DNA from: Pontibacter beigongshangensis | GTDB lineage: Bacteria; Bacteroidota; Bacteroidia; Cytophagales; Hymenobacteraceae | Reading direction: 5' to 3' | NCBI RefSeq assembly: GCF_014332515.1 | Contig: NZ_VFSD01000020.1 | Coordinates: 62,001-126,000 of the forward strand | Length of the DNA: 64,000 bases | In this document: positions 24,675 through 33,478 of the stretch, piece after piece | Numbering within the stretch: the stretch's first letter is position 1 | How the letters are laid out: every line of letters starts with the position of its first letter | Notes under the pieces: generated by a model | Seen by the model: the letters and a program-made list of their open reading frames with translations, nothing else | What the model was told of the DNA's origin: nothing | Database searches by the model: none | Made by a program: the position numbers and the translations under genes

Positions 24675-26567
24675 TCAGCGAATCAATGTAACGGTGCCTT
24701 TTCTGTTCTTCTTTTCTCCGTCGGCGGCTGTTACCTCAATTTCATACACGTACACTCCTGCTGGCTGCTGCTGCCCTTTATAGGTGCCGTCCCAGCCTTC
24801 GGTGGCGCTGGCTGACTGGTATACCACCTGCCCCGAGCGGTTATAGATCCGGATACTGAAGTGCTGGAAGAATTTCCCCTTTACGGTAAAAATGTCGTTG
24901 AGCCCGTCGTTGTTGGGGGTAAAGCCGCTGGGCACGAACAATTTTACGGACTGTTCCACCTCCAGTATATTGGAGTAGGAGTAGTAGCTTCCGTCGCGAG
25001 AGCTTGCCTTTACCCGGTACCGTAACTGCTGCTCATCTGGCAGGTTTTGTTGCGTAAAGCTCGTGCCGGAGACCGGGAAGGAACCTGTCACAATATAATC
25101 CGGGTCCAGGAGCTCTACCTCGTACTGTAGCGCGCCATCCCGAAAACCGCTGTAAGCAGACCACTGCAGCACAATGCCAGCCTCGCTCTGTTGCCGTAGA
25201 GCCAGGAGCATGGGACAAGTGATGTTGCTCACGGCCGAGACCATGCTGCAGGAGTCGGTGTAGGTGACCTGGTAGCAGTAGGCTGCTGGCTTGCCGGGCA
25301 GATCTGTGAAAAAGGCATTGCCGGAAGTGCCCAGGGTCTGCCAGCTGTTCCCCGTGCCCTGCCGCTGCACCGACAACTGCTTGAAAGTCTGTCCCTGGGG
25401 TGCCTCAAACGTAAGCATCACTTCATTGACGTTGTTATACGTAGAGAGCAGGCGGCCGGCTGGTGGAGCCGAAGTAGAGGTAACGCCCACACACTGGGTG
25501 GCAGAGATGGCAATGGCAGTTCCGCTGGCCGAAAGGCTGCGCATGCTGTAGCAATACGCCTGGCCGCATTTCAGGCTGGTGTCGGTGTGGCTGCCTTGTT
25601 GAGTTTGAGGGCTAAGGATGCGGGTGGTGCCCCGGAAGAGCTCCAGCCTTTGCTGCGGCACCTGGATGGTGCTCCAGGCAATGCCAGCTTCCTTGTCGCC
25701 CGGGGTTGCCTGGAGCACGATGGTGCAAAGGGTGTTAGAGAGGCTGGTGTTGCCGCAAACGTCTCTTACCCGAATCCTGTAGCAAGCCGCTTCTGCGGTG
25801 TTTATGTTCTCTATCGAAAAAGTATGCCTGCCGGGTTGCCTGATGCCGGAAATGGTGTCGGTGGAGAGGACGCTGCTGCCGGGTAGTTGCACCTGCTCCA
25901 GCAGATAGCTATACCCCGGAACTACCTGCTCTAGTGTTACCCGTAGGCTGCCATCTGCAGTGCCTTGCCTCTCAGTAAGCAGTTCCGATATAAAAGGGGG
26001 TTGCAGTGCCGGAATGTCTTGAAGCGTAAGAGAAGAGCTGTTGGTGCAGGAGCCCTCCGCAAAAGAGCCGGTGACGGTGAGCTGATAGGGGCCGTCGGCG
26101 GAATATCTGTACTTGAGCGGTTGGTCAGGTGCTATGGCTTCTGTATGGCCGTTCCCAAAGTCAACCTGGTAGGTATCGTAGCTGTTGTCGGTGAGGGTGA
26201 TGCGAACGGTGCGGTCGGCGCAGATGCTGGCCTGGAAAGCGGGCTCAGGGCTTTCTTTCACCTCAAATGTTTGAGTGAAAAAATACCGGTTTCCCTGCAT
26301 ATTCACAAACTGAGTTATCTGGAATGTGCCGGGGGTGCTTGGGGTAAAAACTTTGCTGGTGTCCTTGTTCGGGTTGTTGCGGTCTTCCTCGTTAATAAAG
26401 TAGTACTCGTGTTCCGGGTTTACCTGGCCGGTGCAGTCTTTAAACCTGACTGTTTTGCCTACACAGAGCACCGTAACCTCTCTGCCTGCCTCATACACCT
26501 TAAAGCAGCCCTGGGCAAAAGCAGCAAGATTAGCGAACAGCAAAAAAACGGTCAGCAGGTACTTCAA
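24675..26567 (-). CDS. Secreted protein with gliding-motility-type (T9SS) C-terminal domain
   Basis: A 630-residue protein. The signal peptide ends near FAQG (residue 19). Middle parts look like PKD and fibronectin-like beta domains (VDFGNGHTEAIAPDQPLKYR and repeated SNTL/SNILEV segments). The last about 90 residues (LFVPSGFTPNNDGLNDIFTV, later GWDGTYKGQQQPAGVYVYEI) form the type B sorting domain of the type IX secretion system. It is probably exported to the cell surface. The start is TTG 26567: an in-frame stop lies five codons upstream and no ATG is available. A -7 box precedes it. Confidence 0.87.
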   Translation of the reverse strand: MKYLLTVFLLFANLAAFAQGCFKVYEAGREVTVLCVGKTVRFKDCTGQVNPEHEYYFINEEDRNNPNKDTSKVFTPSTPGTFQITQFVNMQGNRYFFTQTFEVKESPEPAFQASICADRTVRITLTDNSYDTYQVDFGNGHTEAIAPDQPLKYRYSADGPYQLTVTGSFAEGSCTNSSSLTLQDIPALQPPFISELLTERQGTADGSLRVTLEQVVPGYSYLLEQVQLPGSSVLSTDTISGIRQPGRHTFSIENINTAEAACYRIRVRDVCGNTSLSNTLCTIVLQATPGDKEAGIAWSTIQVPQQRLELFRGTTRILSPQTQQGSHTDTSLKCGQAYCYSMRSLSASGTAIAISATQCVGVTSTSAPPAGRLLSTYNNVNEVMLTFEAPQGQTFKQLSVQRQGTGNSWQTLGTSGNAFFTDLPGKPAAYCYQVTYTDSCSMVSAVSNITCPMLLALRQQSEAGIVLQWSAYSGFRDGALQYEVELLDPDYIVTGSFPVSGTSFTQQNLPDEQQLRYRVKASSRDGSYYSYSNILEVEQSVKLFVPSGFTPNNDGLNDIFTVKGKFFQHFSIRIYNRSGQVVYQSASATEGWDGTYKGQQQPAGVYVYEIEVTAADGEKKNRKGTVTLIR

Positions 26568-26597
26568 GAGAAACAGGTTTTATATCTTCAAATCAAG

Positions 26598-26605
26598 CAA
26601 AAATA
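26598..26605 (-). promoter_or_regulatory. Candidate -7 box of the T9SS cargo gene
   Basis: On the minus strand TATTTTTG matches TAnnTTTG, 30 bp before the TTG start at 26567. No matching -33 TTG at the usual distance is seen. Confidence 0.4.
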
Positions 26606-26801
26606 ATTCAGAAATGCAGCAGGAAAGGCTGTATGCCTGCTGCCGTAAAGAATAAACTACTGCGCTTTTTGTTTAGTATGTTTTGGCAAGGTTAGTTTTC
26701 TGCTGACCAAGGGTGGTTACAGTTACAAAAGCCATTTGTTGTGTGTTGTTGCCTATAAATATCAGATAATCAGGAGACAACTGGTTTGTTGTTCAAGCTT
26801 A

Positions 26802-26844
26802 AATTATTCTAATAAAAATGCCCCTCCGGAGGTTCTGCTGCTCC
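26802..26844 (+). repeat. Interspersed repeat copy 9
   Basis: It reads AATTATTCTAATAAAAATG, then CCCCTCCGGAGG and TTCTGCTGCTCC. This is one of the closest copies to the consensus. Confidence 0.9.
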
Positions 26845-26932
26845 GGAGGCTGTAGCTTTAAGTTGCCTTACCTTATAGCTTCCGCCAACTGCCACTCTTT
26901 CTTACTTACCTGATCGGAAGGAAACAAGAATG

Positions 26933-28432
26933 TTAAATCTTCTCTACCTCCACCTTCCGCATGAAAGACAGCGTACTCTTGAGGTGCGGGTGCAACAGGG
27001 TGTCTGCAGCAATAAACGGAACCTCTTGCCGGAAGGCGCTCACCAGCTTTTCGAGGGCAGGTGACGTTTGGAGTGGCCTGCGGAACTCCAGAGCCTGCGC
27101 GGCATTGAGCAGCTCTATGGCCAGGACCGTCTCCAGGTTCTGCACCACCTGGTATAGCTTGGTGGCAGCGTTGGCGCCCATGCTCACATGGTCCTCCTGC
27201 CCGTTAGACGACGGGATGGTGTCGGTGGAGGCGGGGGCGCAAAGCTGTTTGTTCTGGCTCACCAGGCTGGCTGCCGTGTACTGACTGATCATGAGGCCCG
27301 AGTTTAAGCCAGACTCCGCCACCAGGAACTCAGGTAAGCTGTTCTTCCCTGCCAGCAGCTGAAAGATTCTTCGTTCCGATATGCTGCTCAGCTCTGCCAG
27401 GGCTATCGCCAGAAAGTCCAGGGCCAGGGCCAGTGGCTGCCCATGGAAATTTCCGCCCGATATAATTTCATCCTCCTCCGGAAAAATGCTGGGGTTGTCG
27501 GTTACGGCATTGACCTCTGTTGTGAAAACGTCTGCAGCATATTTGATCGCGTCTTTGCTGGCACCGTGCACCTGCGGCATGCAGCGGAAGGAGTAAGGGT
27601 CCTGCACATGCTCTTTGGGTTGCAAAATGATCTCGCTGCCTTGCAGGAGCTGCCGGAGCCGCTCAGCCGTCTGTATCTGGCCCTGGTGAGGGCGTATCTG
27701 GTGCAGCAGGGGGTGGAAAGGATCTATGCGGCCACTAAAAGCATCCAGAGAGAGAGCCCCGATCACATCGGCCCAGGCCGACAGCCGCTTTGCCTGCAGC
27801 AGGCACCAGGTGCCGTAGGCGCTCATAAACTGGGTGCCGTTGAGCAGGGCCAGGCCTTCTTTGGCTTTGAGGTTGATGGGCTCCCAGCTGAACATCTCCA
27901 GAATATGCTTGCTGTCGAGCTTATAGCCCTGAAAATTGGCTTCGCCCAGGCCCAGGAGTGGCAGGCAGAGGTGCGCCAGTGGGGCCAGGTCGCCGCTGGC
28001 GCCTAGAGAGCCCTGCTGGTACACCACCGGGTACACTTCGCGGTTAAAAAAATCGATAAGGCGTTTTACCGTTTGCAGCTGCACCCCGCTATGCCCGTAG
28101 GCCAGCGACTGCACTTTGAGCAGCAGCATCAGTTTGACCACCTCAGCTGGCACCTCGGCCCCAATGCCACAGGCATGCGACATCATGAGGTTGCGCTGCA
28201 GCTGTTCCAGATCTTGTGCGGGCACTTTCTTGTCTGCCAGCGCCCCAAAGCCGGTATTGATGCCATAGATGCGCTGGTCGGTCTGCTTTATCTTCTGCTG
28301 CAGGTAATCATAGCAAGTCTGGATGCGCGTTTCTGCCTCAGCTGAAAGCGCCAGCGTGAAGTTGGCGGAGAGAATCGCTCCGATGGCTTCGAGGCTGAGA
28401 TGACTGCCGGAGATTGTGTGAACGCCGCTCAT
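26933..28432 (-). CDS. hutH: Histidine ammonia-lyase
   Basis: A 499-residue MIO-type lyase that converts histidine to trans-urocanate. The self-processing triad Ala-Ser-Gly that forms the MIO cofactor is at 145-147 within GSLGASGDLAPLAHL. YGINTGFG (56-63) supplies the catalytic tyrosine. The length is standard. No hutU, hutI or hutG gene is in the window, so the gene is unlinked from the rest of the degradation pathway here. A tyrosine or phenylalanine lyase is possible, but the overall pattern is of HutH type. Confidence 0.9.
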   Translation of the reverse strand: MSGVHTISGSHLSLEAIGAILSANFTLALSAEAETRIQTCYDYLQQKIKQTDQRIYGINTGFGALADKKVPAQDLEQLQRNLMMSHACGIGAEVPAEVVKLMLLLKVQSLAYGHSGVQLQTVKRLIDFFNREVYPVVYQQGSLGASGDLAPLAHLCLPLLGLGEANFQGYKLDSKHILEMFSWEPINLKAKEGLALLNGTQFMSAYGTWCLLQAKRLSAWADVIGALSLDAFSGRIDPFHPLLHQIRPHQGQIQTAERLRQLLQGSEIILQPKEHVQDPYSFRCMPQVHGASKDAIKYAADVFTTEVNAVTDNPSIFPEEDEIISGGNFHGQPLALALDFLAIALAELSSISERRIFQLLAGKNSLPEFLVAESGLNSGLMISQYTAASLVSQNKQLCAPASTDTIPSSNGQEDHVSMGANAATKLYQVVQNLETVLAIELLNAAQALEFRRPLQTSPALEKLVSAFRQEVPFIAADTLLHPHLKSTLSFMRKVEVEKI

Positions 28433-28745
28433 TGGTTTTGTTTGTAAATCGTTAAAAGGAATAGCGAAGTTGTGATGTTATTTCTTTTAAATCCAGTGTT
28501 ATATCAAATAAAGTTCATCCTTTGGTTGAAGGTAATAGTCACCCAAAAAAGTTTTTTCCCCTGTCTGATTTCACGAATATTAGTTTCAGAAACTGTCCTT
28601 TCTCCTGGTGTGGTTCTCCTTGTAACTAAACGGAAAAGCTTTGCAATAAGCGTACCTTCGGCAATTTAGCAGCAGCCATTGGCTCCGGAGGGGCATTTTT
28701 ATTAGAATAATTCCGCCTCCGGAGGTACGCGGCTTTTGCTGCCAG
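28433..28745. other. hutH-hisS spacer with one inverted repeat copy
   Basis: This 313-bp spacer holds repeat copy 10 in reverse orientation and a second CCTCCGGAGG at 28717-28726, just before the hisS stop. No gene is seen. Confidence 0.65.
28668..28712 (-). repeat. Interspersed repeat copy 10
   Basis: In reverse orientation it reads AGCAGCAGCC, then CTCCGGAGGGG and CATTTTTATTAGAATAATT. It is immediately followed by an extra CCTCCGGAGG palindrome at 28717-28726. Confidence 0.9.
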
Positions 28746-30143
28746 TTAACCTGCCAGCACCTTTACCAGCTCCTCGGTTGTTACGTCCTGCTGCTCGCCG
28801 GTAAGCATGTTCCGGAGCTTGAGTTTGCCACTGGCCATTTCCTCAGACCCGATCAGTACTACATACGGAATCCGTTTCTGGTCGGCGTAGCTCATCTGCT
28901 TTTTCAGCTTGGCCGCCTCCGGGTAAAGCTCAGAGGCTATGCCCGCATTGCGCAGCTGCTGCAGCACGGGCAGGGCGTATTGCTCCGATGCTTTGTCGAA
29001 CTGCACCAGCAGCACCTGCGTGCCTGCCTGGCTGCTGTCCGGGAACAGCTGAAGCTCCTCCAGCACGTCGTACACGCGGTCCACGCCAAAAGAGAAGCCC
29101 ACCCCCGACACGCCGGGCAGCCCGAACATGCCTGTGAGGTTGTCGTAGCGGCCACCGCCACTGATGCTGCCCATGTTCACATTGTTCACCTTCACCTCAA
29201 AAATGCAGCCGGTGTAGTAGGAGAGGCCTCGTGCCAGCGTCACATCCAGCTGCAGCCGGGGCTGACCGGAGGTGTTCTGGCTGATAAGCGCCTGGCTCTG
29301 CAGCAGCTCCAGGTACTGCCAGACCTCCCGCAGATCGGCGAGGCCCCGGTTGCCTTCGGCTGTTTCCGAAAGTAGGGTGGTGAGCTTGTCCAGAATCTCT
29401 TCGTTTGTGCCGGTCAGGTCGTAGAGTGGTTCTAATTTCTCGACAGCAGCGGTTTTGATGCCCCGCTCCAGCAGCTCTTTGCGCACGCCTTCCTTTCCGA
29501 TCTTGTCGAGCTTATCGATGGCGACGCAGATTTCGCTTTCGCGGCCTTTCTCGCCGATGGCCTCGGCAATACCGGCGAGTATGCCCCGGTGGTTTATTTT
29601 TATCGTAAAATCGGTGAGGCCGAGGGTGGTCAGCACTTCCTGGATCATCTGCACGATCTCCGCCTCGCAGAGCAGCGAGTTGGTACCCACCACATCGGCA
29701 TCGCACTGGTAAAACTCGCGGTAGCGGCCTTTCTGCGGGCGGTCGGCGCGCCACACCGGCTGTATCTGGTAACGCTTAAACGGAAAGGTAATGTCGTTGC
29801 GGTTCATGACCACAAAGCGGGCAAAGGGCACTGTGAGGTCGTAGCGAAGCGCTTTTTCAGAAATTTTCCGGGTAATGTGCTTCGAGCCCTGCTCTATGTC
29901 GGCAGCGGTGGTTTTGGACAGGAAATCGCCGGAGTTCAGGATTTTAAAGATCAGCTGGTCGCCTTCGTCGCCGTATTTGCCTGTGAGCACCGATAGCTGC
30001 TCCATGGCTGGGGTTTCGAGGGGCAGGTAGCCGTATTTCTCGAATGTGCGCTTGATTACGCCAAAAATATAGTTTCGCTTGACCACGACAGCGGGGCCAA
30101 AATCACGAGTTCCTTTCGGAATGGATGGTTTCTCTTTGCTCAT
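28746..30143 (-). CDS. hisS: Histidine--tRNA ligase
   Basis: A 465-residue class II aminoacyl-tRNA synthetase. The start PKGTRDFGP, motif 2 around WRADRPQKGRYREFYQCDAD (131-150), and the histidine-specific ARGLSYYTG and GGGRYDNLTG segments are all visible. Motif 3 is in GVGFSFGVDRV, and a C-terminal anticodon-binding domain follows. The length is in the usual range for Bacteroidota. It lies next to hutH on the same strand with a repeat-bearing spacer, so cotranscription is doubtful. Confidence 0.96.
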   Translation of the reverse strand: MSKEKPSIPKGTRDFGPAVVVKRNYIFGVIKRTFEKYGYLPLETPAMEQLSVLTGKYGDEGDQLIFKILNSGDFLSKTTAADIEQGSKHITRKISEKALRYDLTVPFARFVVMNRNDITFPFKRYQIQPVWRADRPQKGRYREFYQCDADVVGTNSLLCEAEIVQMIQEVLTTLGLTDFTIKINHRGILAGIAEAIGEKGRESEICVAIDKLDKIGKEGVRKELLERGIKTAAVEKLEPLYDLTGTNEEILDKLTTLLSETAEGNRGLADLREVWQYLELLQSQALISQNTSGQPRLQLDVTLARGLSYYTGCIFEVKVNNVNMGSISGGGRYDNLTGMFGLPGVSGVGFSFGVDRVYDVLEELQLFPDSSQAGTQVLLVQFDKASEQYALPVLQQLRNAGIASELYPEAAKLKKQMSYADQKRIPYVVLIGSEEMASGKLKLRNMLTGEQQDVTTEELVKVLAG

Positions 30144-30185
30144 GCCTTCAGAATTTGCTCCGCGAAGTTACTAAATAGGATGGGA

Positions 30186-30236
30186 TTTGAAGATTGGAGG
30201 ATTTGGAAATTTGAGAATTGAAGATTTGGTGATGAT
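30186..30236 (+). repeat. Low-complexity GATTTGAAGATTGG-type run
   Basis: A string of GATTTG/GAATTG/GAAGATTTG units. Similar runs occur at about 55662-55690 and 61520-61558, always between genes. Confidence 0.6.
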
Positions 30237-30279
30237 GGGCTGGCGATCTTGCGGTTTAATCTGGGTAGGAAGGTAAGCC

Positions 30280-30346
30280 AATTATTCTAATGAAAAAGCC
30301 CTTCCGGAGGTATCTGCTGCTCCTGCTGCTCCTGCTGCTGCTGCTC
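30280..30346 (+). repeat. Interspersed repeat copy 11
   Basis: It reads AATTATTCTAATGAAAAAG, then CCCTTCCGGAGG and the longest CTGCTGCTCCTGCTGCTCC-type tail in the window, about 33 bp of CTG/CTC triplets. Confidence 0.92.
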
Positions 30347-30497
30347 TATTAGACGTTAACTGATAGACTTTTTTAGATTCAGGACTTCTGGAGATTACGA
30401 GCTTTTGGCCTCTGGAAGCAACTCCGGCTATGGGTTTAAAAAACTTTGCATCTGGCAAATTGGCCCTTTAACAACTAGCAAATAGCAAGCAACAACC

Positions 30498-30555
30498 AAT
30501 TATTCTAATCAAAATGCCCATCCGGAGCCCAGTAGCTCTGCAGCTTCTGCTGCGG
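30498..30555 (+). repeat. Interspersed repeat copy 12
   Basis: It reads AATTATTCTAATCAAAATG, then CCCATCCGGAG and a tail of AGCTCTGCAGCTTCTGCTG. It ends about 20 bp before the downstream stop codon at 30574. Confidence 0.88.
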
Positions 30556-30573
30556 CTACCTACGAAGGGTTAA

Positions 30574-31956
30574 TTAAAATGCGTTATTGTCGCCTCGGAG
30601 CATGTTGTAGACGGTATAGAAGATAATTTTCATGTCGAGCATGAAGCTCCAGTTCTCCAGGTAGAAGATGTCGAGCTTTACGCGGGCGCGCATCTGGTAC
30701 ACTTCCTTGGTTTCGCCCCGGTAGCCCCGCACCTGCGACAGGCCGGTGATGCCAGGCTTAATGAAGTGCCGCACCATAAACTTGTCTACAATCAAGGCAT
30801 ACTCTTCGGTGTGCTTGAGCATGTGCGGGCGCGGACCCACCACCGACATGTTGCCGATGAGCACGTTAAAGAACTGTGGCAGCTCGTCTATACTGGTTCT
30901 TCTGATAAAGGCTCCGATCCTGGTAATTCTTTCATCGTCTCGCCTGGCCTGTAAAGAATCGGCATGGCTGTTGACGTACATGGAGCGGAGTTTCCAGCAG
31001 TTGAAAATTCTGTTGTCGATACCGGAGCGCTCCTGTTTAAAGAATACCGGGCCTTTTGAGTCCAGCTTTATAAGCAGGGCCACCACCGGAATGAGCCAGG
31101 AAAGAATAAAGATGATGACAAAAAGGGAGAAAATGATGTCGAAAGCACGTTTCAGGGTTTTGTTGATGGCATCATCGAGGGGGATAGACCTGAGGATGAG
31201 CACCGGCAGCATGTCGTAAAAATCTATCTTCAGGCGCTTGTACTGGAAATCGCCGGGCTCTGGCATGATTTTCATCCGCACCAGGTTGTTGTCAGTAAAA
31301 TCGAGCAGGCGCACCACCTGCTCCTTTGTCATTTCGTGGGGCGAGCAGTAAATTTCATCTATATTGTTTTCCAGCACAAAGCGTTCCACGTCCGCTATCT
31401 TGCCCATCACGTTTGGCTCGCCAATGGCCTTGTCGTCGAAAAAGCCGATAAAGCGGTAACCGTGCTCCGGATGCAGGTTAAAGAAACGCCTCAGTTCCAG
31501 GCCGGTGTTGCCATACCCCACGATAATCACCTTCCGGAAATTATAGCCCCTTCTTCTCAAAAACTTGAGGGCATACACCACAAAAAGCCGCCAGAAAAGC
31601 ACGGAGCCTCCCAGCAAAAGGTAATGGTAGACCAGAAAATCGCGGGAGAAGTAACTTATATTGAAGGCGTTGAGGGCGGCCTCTACGAGCAGAACATACA
31701 GGAAAATAACTTTAAGCGCATTTAGCAGCACCCGAATGGTACGGGCTACCCTGAAATACCTGTAGATACCCAGCAGAGAGGCACAGCTAAACCAGCCCAG
31801 TACGGAGTATAGTATGAACTGGGCGTGGTTTGAGGAAACGAAATCGCTTAAACTACCCTTCGCCAGTGCGTAAGCCGAAACGGCAGATGCCGTAACAGCC
31901 ACCAAGTCTCCAAGTGCATGTACCAGTTTAATGTATTTAGAATAGAGTCCTGGCAT
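30574..31956 (-). CDS. Undecaprenyl-phosphate sugar phosphotransferase (initiating transferase)
   Basis: A 460-residue polyprenyl phosphoglycosyltransferase of the WcaJ/WbaP type. It transfers a sugar-1-phosphate to undecaprenyl phosphate to start a repeat unit. Four or so N-terminal membrane segments are followed by a Rossmann-like CoA-binding region (RKVIIVGYGNTGLELRRFF, near 140). The catalytic bacterial sugar transferase domain (from about 265) has KRAFDIIFSLFVII, WKLRSM and VGPRP. It is the most downstream gene of the O-antigen-type locus. Confidence 0.9.
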   Translation of the reverse strand: MPGLYSKYIKLVHALGDLVAVTASAVSAYALAKGSLSDFVSSNHAQFILYSVLGWFSCASLLGIYRYFRVARTIRVLLNALKVIFLYVLLVEAALNAFNISYFSRDFLVYHYLLLGGSVLFWRLFVVYALKFLRRRGYNFRKVIIVGYGNTGLELRRFFNLHPEHGYRFIGFFDDKAIGEPNVMGKIADVERFVLENNIDEIYCSPHEMTKEQVVRLLDFTDNNLVRMKIMPEPGDFQYKRLKIDFYDMLPVLILRSIPLDDAINKTLKRAFDIIFSLFVIIFILSWLIPVVALLIKLDSKGPVFFKQERSGIDNRIFNCWKLRSMYVNSHADSLQARRDDERITRIGAFIRRTSIDELPQFFNVLIGNMSVVGPRPHMLKHTEEYALIVDKFMVRHFIKPGITGLSQVRGYRGETKEVYQMRARVKLDIFYLENWSFMLDMKIIFYTVYNMLRGDNNAF

Positions 31957-32215
31957 TAAAAATTTACAATGGTTGAATTGGGCAACATGTAATGGTCAAT
32001 ACTTTAAACCTTTCTGAGCCTTGGTAGAGACAAGGCCAAATTTACAGAGTTTAATCTTTTTTATGCCAATTTTATTTGATCTTGTTTTACACGTGTTCCG
32101 GTGCTGAAGAAACAGCTGAGTTTTTTTCAGGAGCCAGGCAGCGCACAGGGCGGCACCTGCTTCCAGTAAAAAAGAATCTTGCCACTTCTGCCTGCCATGC
32201 CTGTGATGCTCCTTT

Positions 32216-33478
32216 TTAATCGTCTCCTGGTTTTTGTTCTTTGCCTGTGTAAAGCCGTAAGGCGAACAGGGAATTAAATAAGGCATAGGTAACAATGCCC
32301 TTATTGCTGCTGAGAAGAGATTCTGTGAGGGAGCAAAGAATAAAAACAAGCAGAAAGGCCACGTACAACAGGTGGTTTTGCCTGAGTGCCAGCAACAAAG
32401 GGAGCAGGAATGCGGCCAAATGCAGGGTAAGAGCCGGAATGCCAGCCGTTAACCAGGCATCGAGGTACACATTATGAGGTCCGTAATTGTCTTTGTAGAG
32501 CACATCGCTGTAGCCATTGGTCTGGTAGCAGTTGTTCAGGTTCTTCTGTACATTACCTGTGCCCAACCCCAGGAGCCAGTTCTGGTCCAGCAGTTCCATC
32601 GTACAAAGCATAATGCCGACTCTTATGTTGGTGGAGTTGTGGTATATGCCACGTGGCGGCTCCAGAGTTGTTTCCTGTATCTCCATAAACCGGTGTGCAA
32701 CAATAGGAGTGCGTGCCAGCACCATGGCGAACAAAACAAGCATAATGGCGCCTGCTACCAGTATGATATAGCGCTTATGCCTGATGACATAGCCAATGCC
32801 AAAACAGATTCCTGTAGTTGCCAGTGCTAGCTGCGGCATTCTGGAGGAAAGAGCCAATAGCAGCAGCAGCATATAGAGAAGCATGGCCGCACCGGCCAGT
32901 TTTTGCCAGATGGCTGCACGGCCCCAGTATTTATAGAGCAAATAGCAGGTGATAAGGATGGCCGTTACTGCAAAAAAGCTCAGATAAGTAGGATGCAGGT
33001 CTGTATAATCAGAGAACCTGTCGCGAATAATATTATTTGGGAACGTGCTCCTCAGGCCGGCCAGTGTTGGGTAGTCTCTTAGCAGCCTGGCAAACCCATA
33101 GGCGGAGAGAATGGTTATTCCGGTTACAAATGCCGCAAAAATAAGCAGGAAGGATTTCCGGGAAAGTGTGATGCTCCCGATAATAAGAGGCAATACGAGC
33201 AGCGTTAACTTTGTTTCGAGCAGCTTTAGAGCATCTGAAAAGTTATCGGCCCCGAGGGCGGCTATTCCAAACACCAGGTACAGGAGCAGGAACAGCAGGA
33301 AGAGCCTGCGCTGGCACAGAACCTGAAGCCGGGCCCTTATGTTGCCCCCTGCCAGCCAGGTAAGGAGCAATGCGCCTGTAGCCAGGCTGGTGGCGGCTAT
33401 GGAAAAAGGTACGAAGAATGCTATTGCTGCCAAACACCCTACAGTAGCGACCTGAGCTAACTCATCGCGTCTGCTCAT
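32216..33478 (-). CDS. O-antigen ligase/polymerase family membrane protein
   Basis: A 420-residue protein from ATG 33478 with about ten membrane segments and a large periplasmic loop (around THRFMEIQETTLEPPRG-like and GLGTGNVQKNLNNCY). This matches the Wzy_C/WaaL O-antigen ligase family. The longer frame starting at 33598 would overlap the upstream GT4 gene by 137 nt, so I rejected that start. ATG 33478 overlaps it by only 17 nt. Sequence alone does not separate a ligase from a polymerase. The locus also has a second such protein at 36769-38064. Confidence 0.8.
   Translation of the reverse strand: MSRRDELAQVATVGCLAAIAFFVPFSIAATSLATGALLLTWLAGGNIRARLQVLCQRRLFLLFLLLYLVFGIAALGADNFSDALKLLETKLTLLVLPLIIGSITLSRKSFLLIFAAFVTGITILSAYGFARLLRDYPTLAGLRSTFPNNIIRDRFSDYTDLHPTYLSFFAVTAILITCYLLYKYWGRAAIWQKLAGAAMLLYMLLLLLALSSRMPQLALATTGICFGIGYVIRHKRYIILVAGAIMLVLFAMVLARTPIVAHRFMEIQETTLEPPRGIYHNSTNIRVGIMLCTMELLDQNWLLGLGTGNVQKNLNNCYQTNGYSDVLYKDNYGPHNVYLDAWLTAGIPALTLHLAAFLLPLLLALRQNHLLYVAFLLVFILCSLTESLLSSNKGIVTYALFNSLFALRLYTGKEQKPGDD

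Larger units (their letters stand above)
26568..26932. other. Gene-free stretch with one repeat copy
   Basis: This 365-bp spacer between the hutH stop and the T9SS cargo gene holds repeat copy 9 and a candidate promoter. No gene is seen. Confidence 0.65.
30144..30573. other. Gene-free stretch with low-complexity and two repeat copies
   Basis: This 430-bp stretch between the phosphoglycosyltransferase and hisS starts with a TTTGAAGATTGGAGGATTTG low-complexity run (30186-30236). It then holds repeat copy 11, a CAACTAGCAAATAGCAAGCA module and copy 12. No gene is seen. Confidence 0.7.

Noticed and set aside
31996-32349. 117-residue minus frame after the O-antigen ligase gene
   Set aside because: It overlaps the end of a conserved membrane protein gene and lacks any family pattern.
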